Assembly (NCBI GenBank): GCA_964421595.1
Contig: CAYQXY010000011.1
Coordinates: 54,038-118,037, forward strand
DNA from: PXAP01 sp964421595
GTDB taxonomy: Bacteria; Bacteroidota; Bacteroidia; Bacteroidales; PUMT01
Length of the DNA stretch: 64,000 nucleotides
Direction of reading: 5' to 3'
This document shows positions 15,638 through 25,852 of the stretch, piece by piece. The notes below the pieces were generated by a model. It did no database searches and was not told where the DNA came from. It saw only the letters and a list, made by a program, of their open reading frames with translations. The position numbers and the translations under genes were made by a program. Numbering within the stretch: the stretch's first letter is position 1; each line of letters opens with the position of its first letter.

Positions 15638-18600
15638 TTAATTCAGAACAGCAAGTTCCTCTCCCGCCCTCAGTTTATACTCTTTTCCTCTTACAAATAC
15701 CGTACCATCAGAACTGGAAGATGAGGTGAGATAAACACCGGAACTATCCGTTTTAAGATTATATTCATTTCCCCTGTAATTAAATCTGAAGGATACACTT
15801 CTCCAGTGATCAGGCATTGCCGGGTCTATATGAATAACCTTATCCTGGATATTCAATCCCGCGAATGCCATCATTGCCATCAAGACAGTGCCCCCCATTA
15901 CACCGGCATGTATGCCTTCTGCTGTGGTGCCGCCCTGGATGTCGGAAAAATCACTTTGAAGAGCTTCATTATAAAGTGTCCAGCTCAGTTCGTTCCTTCC
16001 AATCTGCGCAGCAATGCTGGCATGGACTACCCTGCTGAGAGTGGAACCATGAGAACAGCGATGATAATAGTAATCAAAATTCTTCTCAAGATATCCTTCA
16101 GGCAGTTTGTAGCCCAGGTTCCTGACAATATCCGTAACGGTTTCACGGCCAATATTATAAAAACACATCAGAGTATCAGCCTGCTTGGATAACTTGTAGG
16201 AGTCGGGCGACTTGCCCTCAGCCTTGAGCAACCTGTCCATCCGGTATATTTTATCATACTTCTTTTTGTAATGATCCCAGTCAAGCTCATCGAGTTCGAA
16301 ATATCCGTCAAACTGGGCTATTATGCCCTCTTCGGAAATGATCAGATTCATTTTCTGTACCTCTTCACGCCATACTTTCAACTCTTCCTCATTCAGGTTT
16401 ATCTTGTCAAGTACCTTATCCCGGCTGGTCTCTTCCATTGCATTCATCAGGTCAAATGCCCTGTTGAACAGCCAGACAACCATGATATTGGTATAGGCAT
16501 TGTCTTTTAACCCGCCGCTCTCACTGCCTGGAAGTTTTTCATGAAATTCATCAGGCCCCATAACCTTATGTATCTCAAACCTGCCCGATTCTTCATTAAA
16601 TACAGTTTTACTGGCCCAGAACCTGCATATTTCAAGGAACATTTCAGCTCCGGATTCTTCGATAAAATCAGTATCACCAGTAATATTGTAATAAGTCCAC
16701 ACATTATACGCCACCGCAATTGAAATATGCCTCTGAAGTGAGCTGTAGTCCTCGCCCCATTCACCCGAAACCGGGTTCAAATGTACAGTCTGCGTTTCCT
16801 CAGTCCCCCTGCTCCCACTCTGCCACGGAAACATTGCCCCCTTGTACCCGTACTCGCGGGCATACTCCCTCGCAGCATCCAGTCGCCGATACCTGTACAT
16901 CAGCACAGAACGTGCCACAGCAGGAAAATGCAGGCAATAGAAAGCCAATATGTACAGTTCATCCCAGAAAATATGTCCGCGATAAGCCTCCCCGTGCAGC
17001 CCCCTGGCCGGTATCCCGAAATCAATATCTTCATTGTGAGGGGAGGTGGTAACCATCAGGTGGTAAATGTGCATCCGTAAAAGCTTCTGGGCCAGTCTGT
17101 CGCCCTCAATCCTAATATCTGCCCTTTTCCATATGGAATCCCATTCAGTTGCACTTCCTTCAAGCAAATTGTCAAAAGAGGGGATTTTCATTCCGTTTTC
17201 CAGAACATATGCCCTGGTGTCGTCTGTTTTACCATCCAGACTGTTACATATACATACAAGTTTTTCAATTTTGAGGCTGTCACCGGGAGCCATTTTCTGC
17301 TTAAAACTGGTGTCTACCCTTCCTTTTACCTCTGTATGCCTGTAGTTGGGATTAATTTGCTGATTGTTATAATTTACGTTAAGCCTGGCTGAAACACTGA
17401 TCTCTGTTTCAGAGGTGACAGTTCTGGCAGTAACCCATGAGAAAGCTCCGTCAGCTCCATGACCGGCCTGCTGAAGATGGCTCTGATTCAGCTGTTTGTA
17501 TCTTTTCACCCCGTCGTTGATCAGATTGGCATTCAGACCCGAGCGGACACTGACTATTGCTGAATAGTTAAGAGGGGTTATTATATATTCAAGGGCGGCA
17601 AGATGCTTGTCATGCATGCTTACGGTCCTGCGTGATTCAATAAGGGTTTTCCTTCCCTCCTCATCTTCCACTGTTAATTTCCGTGTCAGCAAACCGTTTC
17701 TGAAATCGAGCGTTCTGTGAATATCAAGTATTTCCGTCTTATTCGGATTAAACCAGTTATCATCATCAATCCTAAAGGTCATCAGTAACCAGTTGGGTAT
17801 ATTGACAAAATCCTCGTTTGAAACCTTGCGGTCCTCTACCTTTGATTCCAGTGTGTTGTAAAGTCCGGCCATGTAGGTTCCTGGGTAATTTACAGGATTG
17901 GCATCCAGTTCTTCAATCGCACCCCGGGTACCCATATATCCGTTCCCCGTAGTCAGCAGCGACTCTCTGGAACGCTCCTTCACCGGATCATAGTCAGGAT
18001 AACCGAGTGTCCAGAGTTCCTCAGGTAACCCCTTCGTAAACCACTCTTCAATTCCCTTAATACCATTCAATTCTTCAAGATCCTCAAAAACTATATCGGC
18101 ACCATTATTTCGCAATTCGGCAATATTGTTCTCCCTGGCAACCCCTATCACAAAACCGAAGTTACCTTTCCTTCCGGCCTGAACTCCCGATACTGCATCT
18201 TCAACCACAACTGAACGGTCATATGTAACACCCAGATTATCGGCTGCCGTTGTAAAGATATCGGGCTCCGGCTTTCCCTGAAGGTCCAGCTCGGCCGAAA
18301 CCACCCCGTCTACCCTGGTCTCGAAATAATGCAACAGATCGACAGACTCAAGTACCGGTTTACAATTCTTGCTTGAAGATGCCACCCCAAGTTTTATCCC
18401 GGCTTCTTTAAGTTCCTTAATAAGCCTGACGGAAGACTCATAGACCTTTGCCCCGTCCCTTTCGAGAATTTCATTAAATGCCTCATTCTTCCTGTTACCG
18501 AGTCCGCAACACGTCTCCATGTCAGTTGAGTCGTCAGGGCTCCCGAAAGGGATATCAATATTCCTGGATTTCAGGAAAGATTCCACGCCTTTATAGCGGG

Positions 18601-18790
18601 GTTTGCCGTCAACATACGGTAGGTAGTCGCCGGCATGGGTAAATTCCCTGAAAGGCTCTCCAAACCTTTCAGCACGATCCTTCAGGTATTGATCGAACAT
18701 ATCCTTCCATGCGTCTGCATGTGTAAGGGCGGTTTGGGTAATTACACCATCAAGGTCAAAAATTACCGCGTCAAAGCTGTGCTTTTGCAT
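15638..18790 (-). CDS. Beta-phosphoglucomutase fused to GH65 disaccharide phosphorylase
   Basis: About 1050 residues from ATG at 18790 (another ATG at 18811 adds 7 residues). Residues about 1-245 are a HAD hydrolase of the beta-phosphoglucomutase type: FDLDGVIT nucleophile motif, the ASSSKN motif, KPEPD and VVEDAVSGVQAG. The remainder is a family 65 glycoside hydrolase: GNGYMGTRGA, RGLHGEAYRGHIFWDELY, the general-acid motif VMGPDEFHE (Glu near 748) and the phosphate-binding GGTTAEGIHAGVMGGT. GH65 phosphorylases split trehalose, maltose or kojibiose with phosphate, releasing beta-glucose 1-phosphate, which the fused mutase turns into glucose 6-phosphate. The divergent trehalose synthesis gene makes trehalose the favoured substrate. 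Confidence 0.93.
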   Translation of the reverse strand: MQKHSFDAVIFDLDGVITQTALTHADAWKDMFDQYLKDRAERFGEPFREFTHAGDYLPYVDGKPRYKGVESFLKSRNIDIPFGSPDDSTDMETCCGLGNRKNEAFNEILERDGAKVYESSVRLIKELKEAGIKLGVASSSKNCKPVLESVDLLHYFETRVDGVVSAELDLQGKPEPDIFTTAADNLGVTYDRSVVVEDAVSGVQAGRKGNFGFVIGVARENNIAELRNNGADIVFEDLEELNGIKGIEEWFTKGLPEELWTLGYPDYDPVKERSRESLLTTGNGYMGTRGAIEELDANPVNYPGTYMAGLYNTLESKVEDRKVSNEDFVNIPNWLLMTFRIDDDNWFNPNKTEILDIHRTLDFRNGLLTRKLTVEDEEGRKTLIESRRTVSMHDKHLAALEYIITPLNYSAIVSVRSGLNANLINDGVKRYKQLNQSHLQQAGHGADGAFSWVTARTVTSETEISVSARLNVNYNNQQINPNYRHTEVKGRVDTSFKQKMAPGDSLKIEKLVCICNSLDGKTDDTRAYVLENGMKIPSFDNLLEGSATEWDSIWKRADIRIEGDRLAQKLLRMHIYHLMVTTSPHNEDIDFGIPARGLHGEAYRGHIFWDELYILAFYCLHFPAVARSVLMYRYRRLDAAREYAREYGYKGAMFPWQSGSRGTEETQTVHLNPVSGEWGEDYSSLQRHISIAVAYNVWTYYNITGDTDFIEESGAEMFLEICRFWASKTVFNEESGRFEIHKVMGPDEFHEKLPGSESGGLKDNAYTNIMVVWLFNRAFDLMNAMEETSRDKVLDKINLNEEELKVWREEVQKMNLIISEEGIIAQFDGYFELDELDWDHYKKKYDKIYRMDRLLKAEGKSPDSYKLSKQADTLMCFYNIGRETVTDIVRNLGYKLPEGYLEKNFDYYYHRCSHGSTLSRVVHASIAAQIGRNELSWTLYNEALQSDFSDIQGGTTAEGIHAGVMGGTVLMAMMAFAGLNIQDKVIHIDPAMPDHWRSVSFRFNYRGNEYNLKTDSSGVYLTSSSSSDGTVFVRGKEYKLRAGEELAVLN

Positions 18791-19007
18791 AATTATTTTA
18801 TATTTTAACATGTTCTAAAGAATCTCCCACTTGCCGGGGCACATAACAAGAGACTATTATTACCTGGACTAACCATACGTGGCGACCACTTGATTAACAT
18901 ATGTAACTTACTTATAATTATATTAATAATTTTACAATATTCGAATGAATGGTCAGAAACTTCAGGAAATTAGAGTATTCTGATATTTTGTCTTAAAATA
19001 AAGCAAT

Positions 19008-21266
19008 ATGCAACGAAAAACCAACACAATGCCCAATAATATGAACAAGCTGATTATAGTTTCCAACAAATTACCCTATGAAATAATTTCACAGAACGGC
19101 AAAGCCGGGATAACTGAGAAGACAGGAGGCATTTCAGGCAGCCTTTATGCTTTCTATAATTACCTGCAGTGCTGCTGGGTTGGGTGGACAGGCATTGAGA
19201 ATATTGAACTGAGCAGTGAAGATCATGAGGTAATCAGCAGGAAGTACGAGGAAGAGAATTGTTTCCCCATAGAGCTTGAAAAGGAGGACATTCTAAACTA
19301 CCACCACGGATTCTGCAATCAGACCATATGGCCCCTTTTCCATTATTTTTCACAGTATAGTGAGTTTGAACCTGAATACTGGGAAAGCTACAGGAAGGTC
19401 AACAGGATGTTTGCGGACAAGGTTCTGGAGCTGGCTGAAAAAGGAGATAAGATCTGGGTGCATGATTACCATCTGATGCTGGTACCAGCAATGATACGGG
19501 AGTCCAATCCGGAGCTTTCAGTTGGCTTTTTCCTTCACATACCCTTCCCCTCTTTTGAAATATTCAGAATATTGCCCTGGCGAAAGGAAATAATCGAGGG
19601 CATGCTTGGCGCTGACCTGGTGGCATTTCATAGCTTTGACTATGAGAGGCACTATATGAGTTGCATCAGGAGACTACTCGGGCACGACAGCATTCTGAAT
19701 ACAGTAAAGATTGATGAACGTGTTATAAAAATAGACAACTTCCCTATGGGAATAGATTTCGACTCCATCCAAAAGGAGGCGTCAACTTACCTTTCCGGTA
19801 CCAGCGAAATACGTGCAAACAGGTTTGGCCATCTTTTCGGGTACAGGGGAGGTGAAAACAAGGACGGGAAATTGCTTTTGTCGATCGACCGGCTCGATTA
19901 TACCAAGGGATTGCCATACAGGCTTGAGGCCTATGAAACATTTCTCAGGGATAATCCACAATATCTTGAGAAAGTAAGCCTTGCACTGTTTGTCATTCCT
20001 TCAAGGGAAATAGTTGCCGAGTATCAGAGTCAGCGAAGAATGGTAGATGAGCTGGTAGGAAGAATAAATGGCGAGTTCGGAACAATGAACTGGATGCCCG
20101 TGTTTTATTATTACCGCCCGGTAAGCCGCGAGGAGATGATTGAACTGTATACCCTTTCTGATGTAGCCCTTATCACACCACTGCGTGACGGGATGAACCT
20201 GGTGGCCAAGGAATATATAGCATCACGAACAGATGAAACAGGGGTGCTGATCCTTAGCGAAATGGCCGGAGCTTCAAAGGAGATGAGTGAGGCCATTATT
20301 GTTAACCCAAACAATAAACCCGAAATTATTGAAGCTATCAAGCTGGCCCTTACAATGCCCGAAGCAGAACAGAAGGCCAGAAACTCGCTAATCAGGAAGC
20401 GTCTGGAGATTTACAATGAAGAAAAATGGGCCAGTGATATTTTAAACAGCCTGGAAAATGTTAAAAAATTACAGGAGGTTAATCTTACCAAAAAAATTTC
20501 CAGCTCCATTACAGACTCATTCAGAGAAAAATACAAAGAATCATCAAACCGTATAGTATTTCTCGATTATGACGGAACCCTTACAGGGTTCCACAAAGAC
20601 CCCCAGGAAGCAAAGCCTGATGAGGAACTGTACAGTATTATCAGATCCCTTACCGAAGATAAAAACAACACCATCGTTATAATAAGTGGCAGGGATAAGG
20701 AAACACTGGGAGCCTGGTTTAAGGATTTTGATGAATTAACATTTATAGCTGAACATGGTGTCTGGATAAGGGAACCAGGAGAAAAATGGTCGATGATTGA
20801 ACAGATAGACAAGGAATGGATGGAGATTATCCGGCCTACGATCAGCTTTTATGTAGACAGGACACCACGGTCACTGCTCGAGGAAAAAAACTATTCACTC
20901 GTCTGGCACTACCGTGACGCCGATCCTGACCTTGGAGTTATCAGGGCGTGGGAACTGAAGGATGAGCTCCGCGACCTGGTATCTAATCTTAATCTTGAGA
21001 TAATGGACGGCGACAAGGTTATTGAAGTGAAAAACTCAGGAATCAACAAGGGACGGGCTGCGGCTCAGCAGCTGGCGAAGGATTCCTATGACTTTATCAT
21101 GGCACTCGGCGATGACTGGACAGATGAATATACATTCGGTTCCATGCCGGAAGAAGCAATTACGGTTAAAGTAGGAACCAAAACTACCAGGGCAGGGTTT
21201 TATATTGATTCTGTGGAAAGTGTGAGAAGTCTGCTAAAAGGACTTTCAGAAGAACTTGTTACCTGA
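19008..21266 (+). CDS. otsA-otsB fusion: Fused trehalose-6-phosphate synthase / trehalose-6-phosphatase
   Basis: 752 residues. The N-terminal about 470 residues are a GT20 synthase (SNKLPYEI start, GGISGSLYAFYNYLQCCWVGWTG, WVHDYHLMLVPAMIRE, GFFLHIPFPSFEIFRILPWR, SIDRLDYTKGLPYR, LRDGMNLVAKEY). From about residue 505 a HAD phosphatase follows with FLDYDGTLTGF (Asp520 and Asp522), VIISGRDKETL and GDDWTDEYTF. It would convert UDP-glucose and glucose 6-phosphate to trehalose. Several in-frame ATG codons (19008, 19029, 19041) are possible starts; the conserved region begins near 19044. Divergent from the GH65 fusion, with 217 nt between, likely holding both promoters. Confidence 0.95.
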   Translation: MQRKTNTMPNNMNKLIIVSNKLPYEIISQNGKAGITEKTGGISGSLYAFYNYLQCCWVGWTGIENIELSSEDHEVISRKYEEENCFPIELEKEDILNYHHGFCNQTIWPLFHYFSQYSEFEPEYWESYRKVNRMFADKVLELAEKGDKIWVHDYHLMLVPAMIRESNPELSVGFFLHIPFPSFEIFRILPWRKEIIEGMLGADLVAFHSFDYERHYMSCIRRLLGHDSILNTVKIDERVIKIDNFPMGIDFDSIQKEASTYLSGTSEIRANRFGHLFGYRGGENKDGKLLLSIDRLDYTKGLPYRLEAYETFLRDNPQYLEKVSLALFVIPSREIVAEYQSQRRMVDELVGRINGEFGTMNWMPVFYYYRPVSREEMIELYTLSDVALITPLRDGMNLVAKEYIASRTDETGVLILSEMAGASKEMSEAIIVNPNNKPEIIEAIKLALTMPEAEQKARNSLIRKRLEIYNEEKWASDILNSLENVKKLQEVNLTKKISSSITDSFREKYKESSNRIVFLDYDGTLTGFHKDPQEAKPDEELYSIIRSLTEDKNNTIVIISGRDKETLGAWFKDFDELTFIAEHGVWIREPGEKWSMIEQIDKEWMEIIRPTISFYVDRTPRSLLEEKNYSLVWHYRDADPDLGVIRAWELKDELRDLVSNLNLEIMDGDKVIEVKNSGINKGRAAAQQLAKDSYDFIMALGDDWTDEYTFGSMPEEAITVKVGTKTTRAGFYIDSVESVRSLLKGLSEELVT

Positions 21267-21362
21267 CATATGCAAGAACAGGGAAAATTTCCCGTTTAAG
21301 GAAATAAGCTAAATTTCATCTGCTTTTGCAGATAGCCTGTATCAACTACTAACAAGTGATTT

Positions 21363-22010
21363 ATGAAGGTTATGAATTCCCGGTTAAAGCAGATGATTGC
21401 AGGTGGCGAAGGCCAGCACCTTGACTTTAAATTCGAGATATCCGACTCCAGAAAGATTGCACGAACTTTATCTGCCTTTGCCAATACTGAAGGAGGAACA
21501 TTGCTTGTGGGAGTGAAAGACAATGGAAAAATAGCAGGGGTGAGGTCAGACGAAGAGTATTATATGCTGGAAGCATCGGCGCAGTTGTACTGCAAGCCAG
21601 AGGTAAATTTCACTGTAAGGCAGTGGCACGCCGAAGGCAAGACCATCCTCGAGGCAAATATTGAAAAGAGCAGTGAACCTCCCCATTTTGCCCTGTCAGA
21701 AGATGGCAGATGGCGGGCCTATATCAGGGTAAGTGATGAGAACATTCTGGCCAACAGCATAATGATCAGGGTCTGGAAACGACTTGGACGGCCGGTTGGC
21801 ACCCACATAAGGTATTCTGAGAAAGAAAGGATACTGTTTGATTACCTGCGCCAGCATGATATTATTACCCTGTCAATGTTTCAGCGGATCTCCCGTACTA
21901 ATGTATATACAGCCGGAAACATTCTCGTCAACCTGATAGTACTCGAGCTCATCAAAATCAGGATACATAATAAAATGATTGTTTATTCACTTGCCGAGAA
22001 GGATTCATGA
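21363..22010 (+). CDS. AlbA_2 (Schlafen-type) domain putative DNA-binding protein
   Basis: 215 residues. Residues about 8-115 match the AlbA_2 domain: EGQHLDFKFEISDSRKIARTLSAFANTEGGTLLVGVKDNGKIAGV, then the SSEPPHFALSEDGRWRAYIRVSDENILA strands. The C-terminal part holds a winged helix (RILFDYLRQHDIITLSMFQRISRTNVYTAGNILVNLIVLELIKI). Probably cytosolic and nucleic-acid binding; regulatory target unknown. It converges on the dockerin protein with 9 nt between stops. Confidence 0.88.
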   Translation: MKVMNSRLKQMIAGGEGQHLDFKFEISDSRKIARTLSAFANTEGGTLLVGVKDNGKIAGVRSDEEYYMLEASAQLYCKPEVNFTVRQWHAEGKTILEANIEKSSEPPHFALSEDGRWRAYIRVSDENILANSIMIRVWKRLGRPVGTHIRYSEKERILFDYLRQHDIITLSMFQRISRTNVYTAGNILVNLIVLELIKIRIHNKMIVYSLAEKDS

Positions 22011-22019
22011 ACGCAATTT

Positions 22020-24446
22020 TTATTTCGCCCTGAACAGCTTAATGACACCAAGAGTACCATCTGCGGCAATCATCCTGCAAAAGTACACTCCCCCGGGAAG
22101 ATGTCGGCCATCATAATCAAACTTGTGCAGACCCGCAGTTTTGAATCCGGCAAACGGAGTATCGATAGTCCTTCCCTTTATGTCGGCTATCTCAATCCGC
22201 ACAAAAGTTGCTGCTTCCAGCCGGTAAGGTATGGATGTAACCATGGTGAACGGATTGGGATAGTTCTGCAGCAATCCACTTCGGAACGATCGCCCTTCAG
22301 GCTCTCCGTAAGAAGAGCTTATTGTCATATCCAGGTTACCTGCAAGAGGGGTTCCTGATGAAATGCTGGTGCTTACAGTTAGCCTGTTCAGGCTTACAGT
22401 AAACGGCAGGTCCCACTGATCATCAATAATAAGTTCAATTCCCGCAAAACTTTTTGTTTGCAGATCTTCTCCCGCCCCCTTGATTGCAAATGCCCCTTCA
22501 TATTTATTACCATCAGGAAAACCGAAGGATAACATTCCGCCGGAAGGGTGGTCACCGGCGAACAAAGGGAACACCTCACCTATTTCCCACATCTCATCAG
22601 GCACCCCCGACACCCCGATACTGAAGGAAACACCTCTTAGTTCAGTAACCTCTTCACTCACCAGCATAATCGTCTGAACCCGTCCACCCTCAACCGGATC
22701 AATATCAAGAACTGAGAGAGGCATAGTACTGTCCTTAATTTCCGGGCCGGTTAATTTTCCAAAATTCAGTCCCACTGCAAGCAAGTCTCTGTGGTCAACA
22801 ATTCCGTCGCCATTAGTATCGGCAAATGTGGCACCGGGAGGTATCCATTGCTCTACAACCCTGGGTCCGAAGAATGTACCCGGGATCTGGGCCGGCGGAC
22901 CACCCGTCAGCCAGTACGTACCCAGTGGCAGAACATCGTCGGCATTTACCACCCCGTCGTTATTGGCATCGCCGGCAAATACCGTTACCGTTGACGAAAG
23001 CGGATTGATGCCGGTAACAATTATATTGTCAATCCTGCTGGTTCCGGATGTTCCCGTAGTGCCTTCACCGATACTGACATCAGTTGCCATTATCCACCTT
23101 ATGAATACCTGTTCACTGTTTTCAAGTACAGGAGGAAGTTTGAGTTTATCAACCGTCCCGCTCGTCCAGTTTGTACCCACAGATACCTCACCGCCCTCAA
23201 CCATCTCCCAGCTGGAGCCGTCAAGGCTGTACTGAACTGCAAAGTCTCGGGGACCGGTGCCTGAGCCGTATTGGCTGGATGAAAGCTCAAGGTCAGTAAA
23301 CCCTGATGCAGAAATCTCAATCAGCCAGAATTTCACTCCTGTTCCTTCGTTCCACCCGCGGGAATTGGCTGCCATTCCACCAGCCCCTGCAAGAAATCCG
23401 GCATGATCGGCACCAATAAGCTGTACCTGAACATCCCTGTTTTGAGGAACTGACTGCGTGGTCAAAAGTGTTTCATCGTCAAAATCCCAGCCTGCCAGTG
23501 TGTAGCGGTAAGGTGGCCGGGCAATAACAGTGAGTTGGCCGGAGGGACTGGTTGTTGCATTCCATATACCATCTATTCCGCCAAAAACCTGTCCGCCTCC
23601 GTCAAGTGAACCTTTTACAGCAACAAACCATTCACCCGGGGCAAGTAATGAGCCGGCTACTGCTGTGAAAAAAAGATTATCATCTCCGTCTGTGCCGTCG
23701 AACACCATTTCATGCCACACATTTTCACTCCAGGTTGATGGATCAGTATTGGTTGTGCTGATGCCGATGTAACAGGATATTCGTTCCTGGTCGGTAATTC
23801 CCGATGCAAACAATAAAGCTTCTGCCACAAAATTCTCACCCTCATCGATAATAACAGGATCAAGGCTTTGCAGCTCTATATTAGTTATACCTGCATCTAT
23901 GTCAATTGAAATATCAGACAAAACTCCGGTTTCCACGGTCTCACCGGAAGAATCATGAATTGTTAGTCCGCTAAAAGAAATTGCTGAGGGTCCAGCCAGA
24001 GCATTATCATTAACCCTGAATTCCAGGATCATGAAAGAGCCCGATGCATCAGCTGTCAGCCCTGACACCCTGGTGACGGAGGCACCTGCTCTTCCCGGAT
24101 TAAGTAAACCGGCAACTGCCAGTCCCCCACCGGTCAATCCGCTGCATTCGGCAGAAACAAACTCCACCGCAGAATTATCAAACAAAACCTCTGCGGAAGC
24201 AGAATAAAAATCACTGTCCCCGGTTGTTGATAAAGTGATCTCGAAAAGCTGTCCCGGAGCAGGGTTGGCATCGGAAACAATGGATGTAACCGGCACCTGG
24301 CCTTTAACCACAGCAGGACAAAGAAGAAAAAAAAGAATTAAGCAGGCCCTGAACAGTTCGCTATGGAAAGAACTAAGGAATTGCGGGAAAGAAGGCGAAT
24401 GGTTACCAGGGCTGCAATCGAAACCAGAAGAATGATGTATATGCAT
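22020..24446 (-). CDS. Secreted cohesin/dockerin-like protein with T9SS sorting domain
   Basis: 808 residues. A hydrophobic segment at about 32-49 ending VKGQ serves as signal peptide after an unusually long hydrophilic lead. Residues about 52-180 resemble a cohesin fold (VTSIVSDANPAPGQLFEITL to FMILEFRVNDNALAG). A middle part carries a discoidin-like/choice-of-anchor region (WDFDDETLLTTQSVP). Two calcium-loop EF-hand segments near residue 500-560, GDANNDGVVNADD and DTNGDGIVDHRD, form a dockerin. The C-terminus has LLQNYPNPF and a VRIEIADIKGR...GVYFCRMIA tail, the type IX sorting domain. Expected to be exported through the outer membrane. Binding partner unknown. Confidence 0.88.
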   Translation of the reverse strand: MHIHHSSGFDCSPGNHSPSFPQFLSSFHSELFRACLILFFLLCPAVVKGQVPVTSIVSDANPAPGQLFEITLSTTGDSDFYSASAEVLFDNSAVEFVSAECSGLTGGGLAVAGLLNPGRAGASVTRVSGLTADASGSFMILEFRVNDNALAGPSAISFSGLTIHDSSGETVETGVLSDISIDIDAGITNIELQSLDPVIIDEGENFVAEALLFASGITDQERISCYIGISTTNTDPSTWSENVWHEMVFDGTDGDDNLFFTAVAGSLLAPGEWFVAVKGSLDGGGQVFGGIDGIWNATTSPSGQLTVIARPPYRYTLAGWDFDDETLLTTQSVPQNRDVQVQLIGADHAGFLAGAGGMAANSRGWNEGTGVKFWLIEISASGFTDLELSSSQYGSGTGPRDFAVQYSLDGSSWEMVEGGEVSVGTNWTSGTVDKLKLPPVLENSEQVFIRWIMATDVSIGEGTTGTSGTSRIDNIIVTGINPLSSTVTVFAGDANNDGVVNADDVLPLGTYWLTGGPPAQIPGTFFGPRVVEQWIPPGATFADTNGDGIVDHRDLLAVGLNFGKLTGPEIKDSTMPLSVLDIDPVEGGRVQTIMLVSEEVTELRGVSFSIGVSGVPDEMWEIGEVFPLFAGDHPSGGMLSFGFPDGNKYEGAFAIKGAGEDLQTKSFAGIELIIDDQWDLPFTVSLNRLTVSTSISSGTPLAGNLDMTISSSYGEPEGRSFRSGLLQNYPNPFTMVTSIPYRLEAATFVRIEIADIKGRTIDTPFAGFKTAGLHKFDYDGRHLPGGVYFCRMIAADGTLGVIKLFRAK

Positions 24447-24824
24447 GAGGTTTAATTTAGTTAAACTACTTGCGATTAAACCCGGCTGGGTCTTTATACA
24501 TCAAGTTAAGAAGAGCAGAATTTGCTTCCAACTTTTTTGGCACAAAAAAAATAAACGGTCGGTATTAGTACCTGAGCGGTATTGACAATTCAGGTCAGAA
24601 TAGATAAGCCAGAAGGGTTAGTCTTTCAACTTTGCCTGTCAACCTCTGCGCCCGAAGTGATAAACCGGCAGTCAGTTCACCTTTTCAGGAGAGCTTCAGT
24701 TTACTACTGTAAGGTGTATTTGCAGTCTTAAGCCGGTCGCAAGCACTGTCATCAGACAGTTTCCCAATGGAGTATTGATCAGGATGATATCATTGTTGAA
24801 CCCGGCAACAATCACAAAACCGTT
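24447..24824. other. Gene-free interval with one hairpin
   Basis: No convincing frame is seen. The only clear structure is a 7-bp inverted repeat ATTGTTG (24792-24798) with CAACAAT (24806-24812) 12 nt beyond the end of the mevalonate kinase gene. It lacks a T-run on the minus strand, so at most it is a weak 3'-end stabiliser. Confidence 0.5.
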
Positions 24825-25841
24825 TTAAACTGAGGTATTCATATAGACAGGTATGGGACTGACAGAACTTTTCAGCAAAATATTTTCGGTCTTTTCCATG
24901 TTCCTGGTAAATCCCAGAAGGTAACCGCCCCCACCCGATCCGCAAAGCTTAAGGTAGTAATCATCAGTATTAAGGCCATTCTCCCACACAGGCATATAGT
25001 CTTCGGGAATCATATCCTTCATATTATCAAGCTGAAACCGTGATATGGTTTTGAGTCCGCTCATAAACAACGGAATATTGGCACTGACCATGGAGTTAAT
25101 ACATTGATTAACTGCTGGTATCAGCGTATTTTCAATGAGTTCCATAAAATCGATCTTCTTGCTTTTCTCCAGAAAAAGCTTTACCAGGGGTTCAGTCTTT
25201 CTCGACCTGCCTGTATTGATAAGAAATATCGCCGCCCCTTTCTCTTTGTCATGCCTTGGTATATTTGTAATGCTTACATTCTCAACCGGTTCAACCAGCA
25301 CCGGTCGACGAAAATAGCTGTTGAGAGGATCCATTCCAGAGCTGGTTCCGTGAAACCAGGATTCCATTATGGCAAATATTTTCTTAAGCTCTCTCATTTC
25401 AACCAGACCGGGTGCAGAACCATTGCTGAGCTTTTTCACTGCATACCGGTCATAGACAGCAGCACACAATGCACCTGAACTTCCCAGTCCGTATCCCTGC
25501 GGAATATTGGATTCAAGAAACATTCCCTGATCAAGGTCCCTTTTAAATGCATCTGTATCGAGTATATTCTTCAGCGACCCGTAATTATTTACCTCACTGA
25601 GCCAGGAGCAGTATTCCTTAAGCAAGGTATTGGACTGAAGCGCAAAGGTATGATGGGTATACTTATGCAGGTTCAGAAAACTGAACCCGGCAGTAAAGTG
25701 ACCGAATGGTATTGAAAGCGCCATTGAATTGAAAATGACACTATACTCACCGAATAGAAGGATCTTTGCATAAAACAATTCCTGGCTGTCTTCTCTTTGA
25801 TCCTGATTGCTCCCTGGTTTGTTATCCTGACTGTTTTGCAC
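24825..25841 (-). CDS. Mevalonate kinase-like GHMP kinase
   Basis: 338 residues from a GTG at 25841, 12 nt after the stop of the decarboxylase gene. An ATG at 25907 in the same frame would add 22 residues overlapping that gene and not resembling kinase sequence, so GTG is preferred but uncertain. Motif 1 is ELFYAKILLFGEYSVI, motif 2 is IPQGYGLGSSGALCAAVYDRYA (ATP-binding), and motif 3 KLCGSGGGGYLLGF. The order resembles mevalonate kinases of the Bacteroidota mevalonate pathway. It would phosphorylate mevalonate with ATP. Last gene of the operon. Confidence 0.83.
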   Translation of the reverse strand: MQNSQDNKPGSNQDQREDSQELFYAKILLFGEYSVIFNSMALSIPFGHFTAGFSFLNLHKYTHHTFALQSNTLLKEYCSWLSEVNNYGSLKNILDTDAFKRDLDQGMFLESNIPQGYGLGSSGALCAAVYDRYAVKKLSNGSAPGLVEMRELKKIFAIMESWFHGTSSGMDPLNSYFRRPVLVEPVENVSITNIPRHDKEKGAAIFLINTGRSRKTEPLVKLFLEKSKKIDFMELIENTLIPAVNQCINSMVSANIPLFMSGLKTISRFQLDNMKDMIPEDYMPVWENGLNTDDYYLKLCGSGGGGYLLGFTRNMEKTENILLKSSVSPIPVYMNTSV

Positions 25842-25852
25842 TATAAAAAATT

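Noticed and set aside
15806..17345. Several plus-strand frames of 60-128 codons
   Set aside because: All fall opposite the GH65 domain; low-complexity Ser/Pro/Thr-rich translation is expected from antisense of this gene.
22101..23772. Plus-strand frames opposite the dockerin protein
   Set aside because: Antisense shadows with no start context or conserved content.
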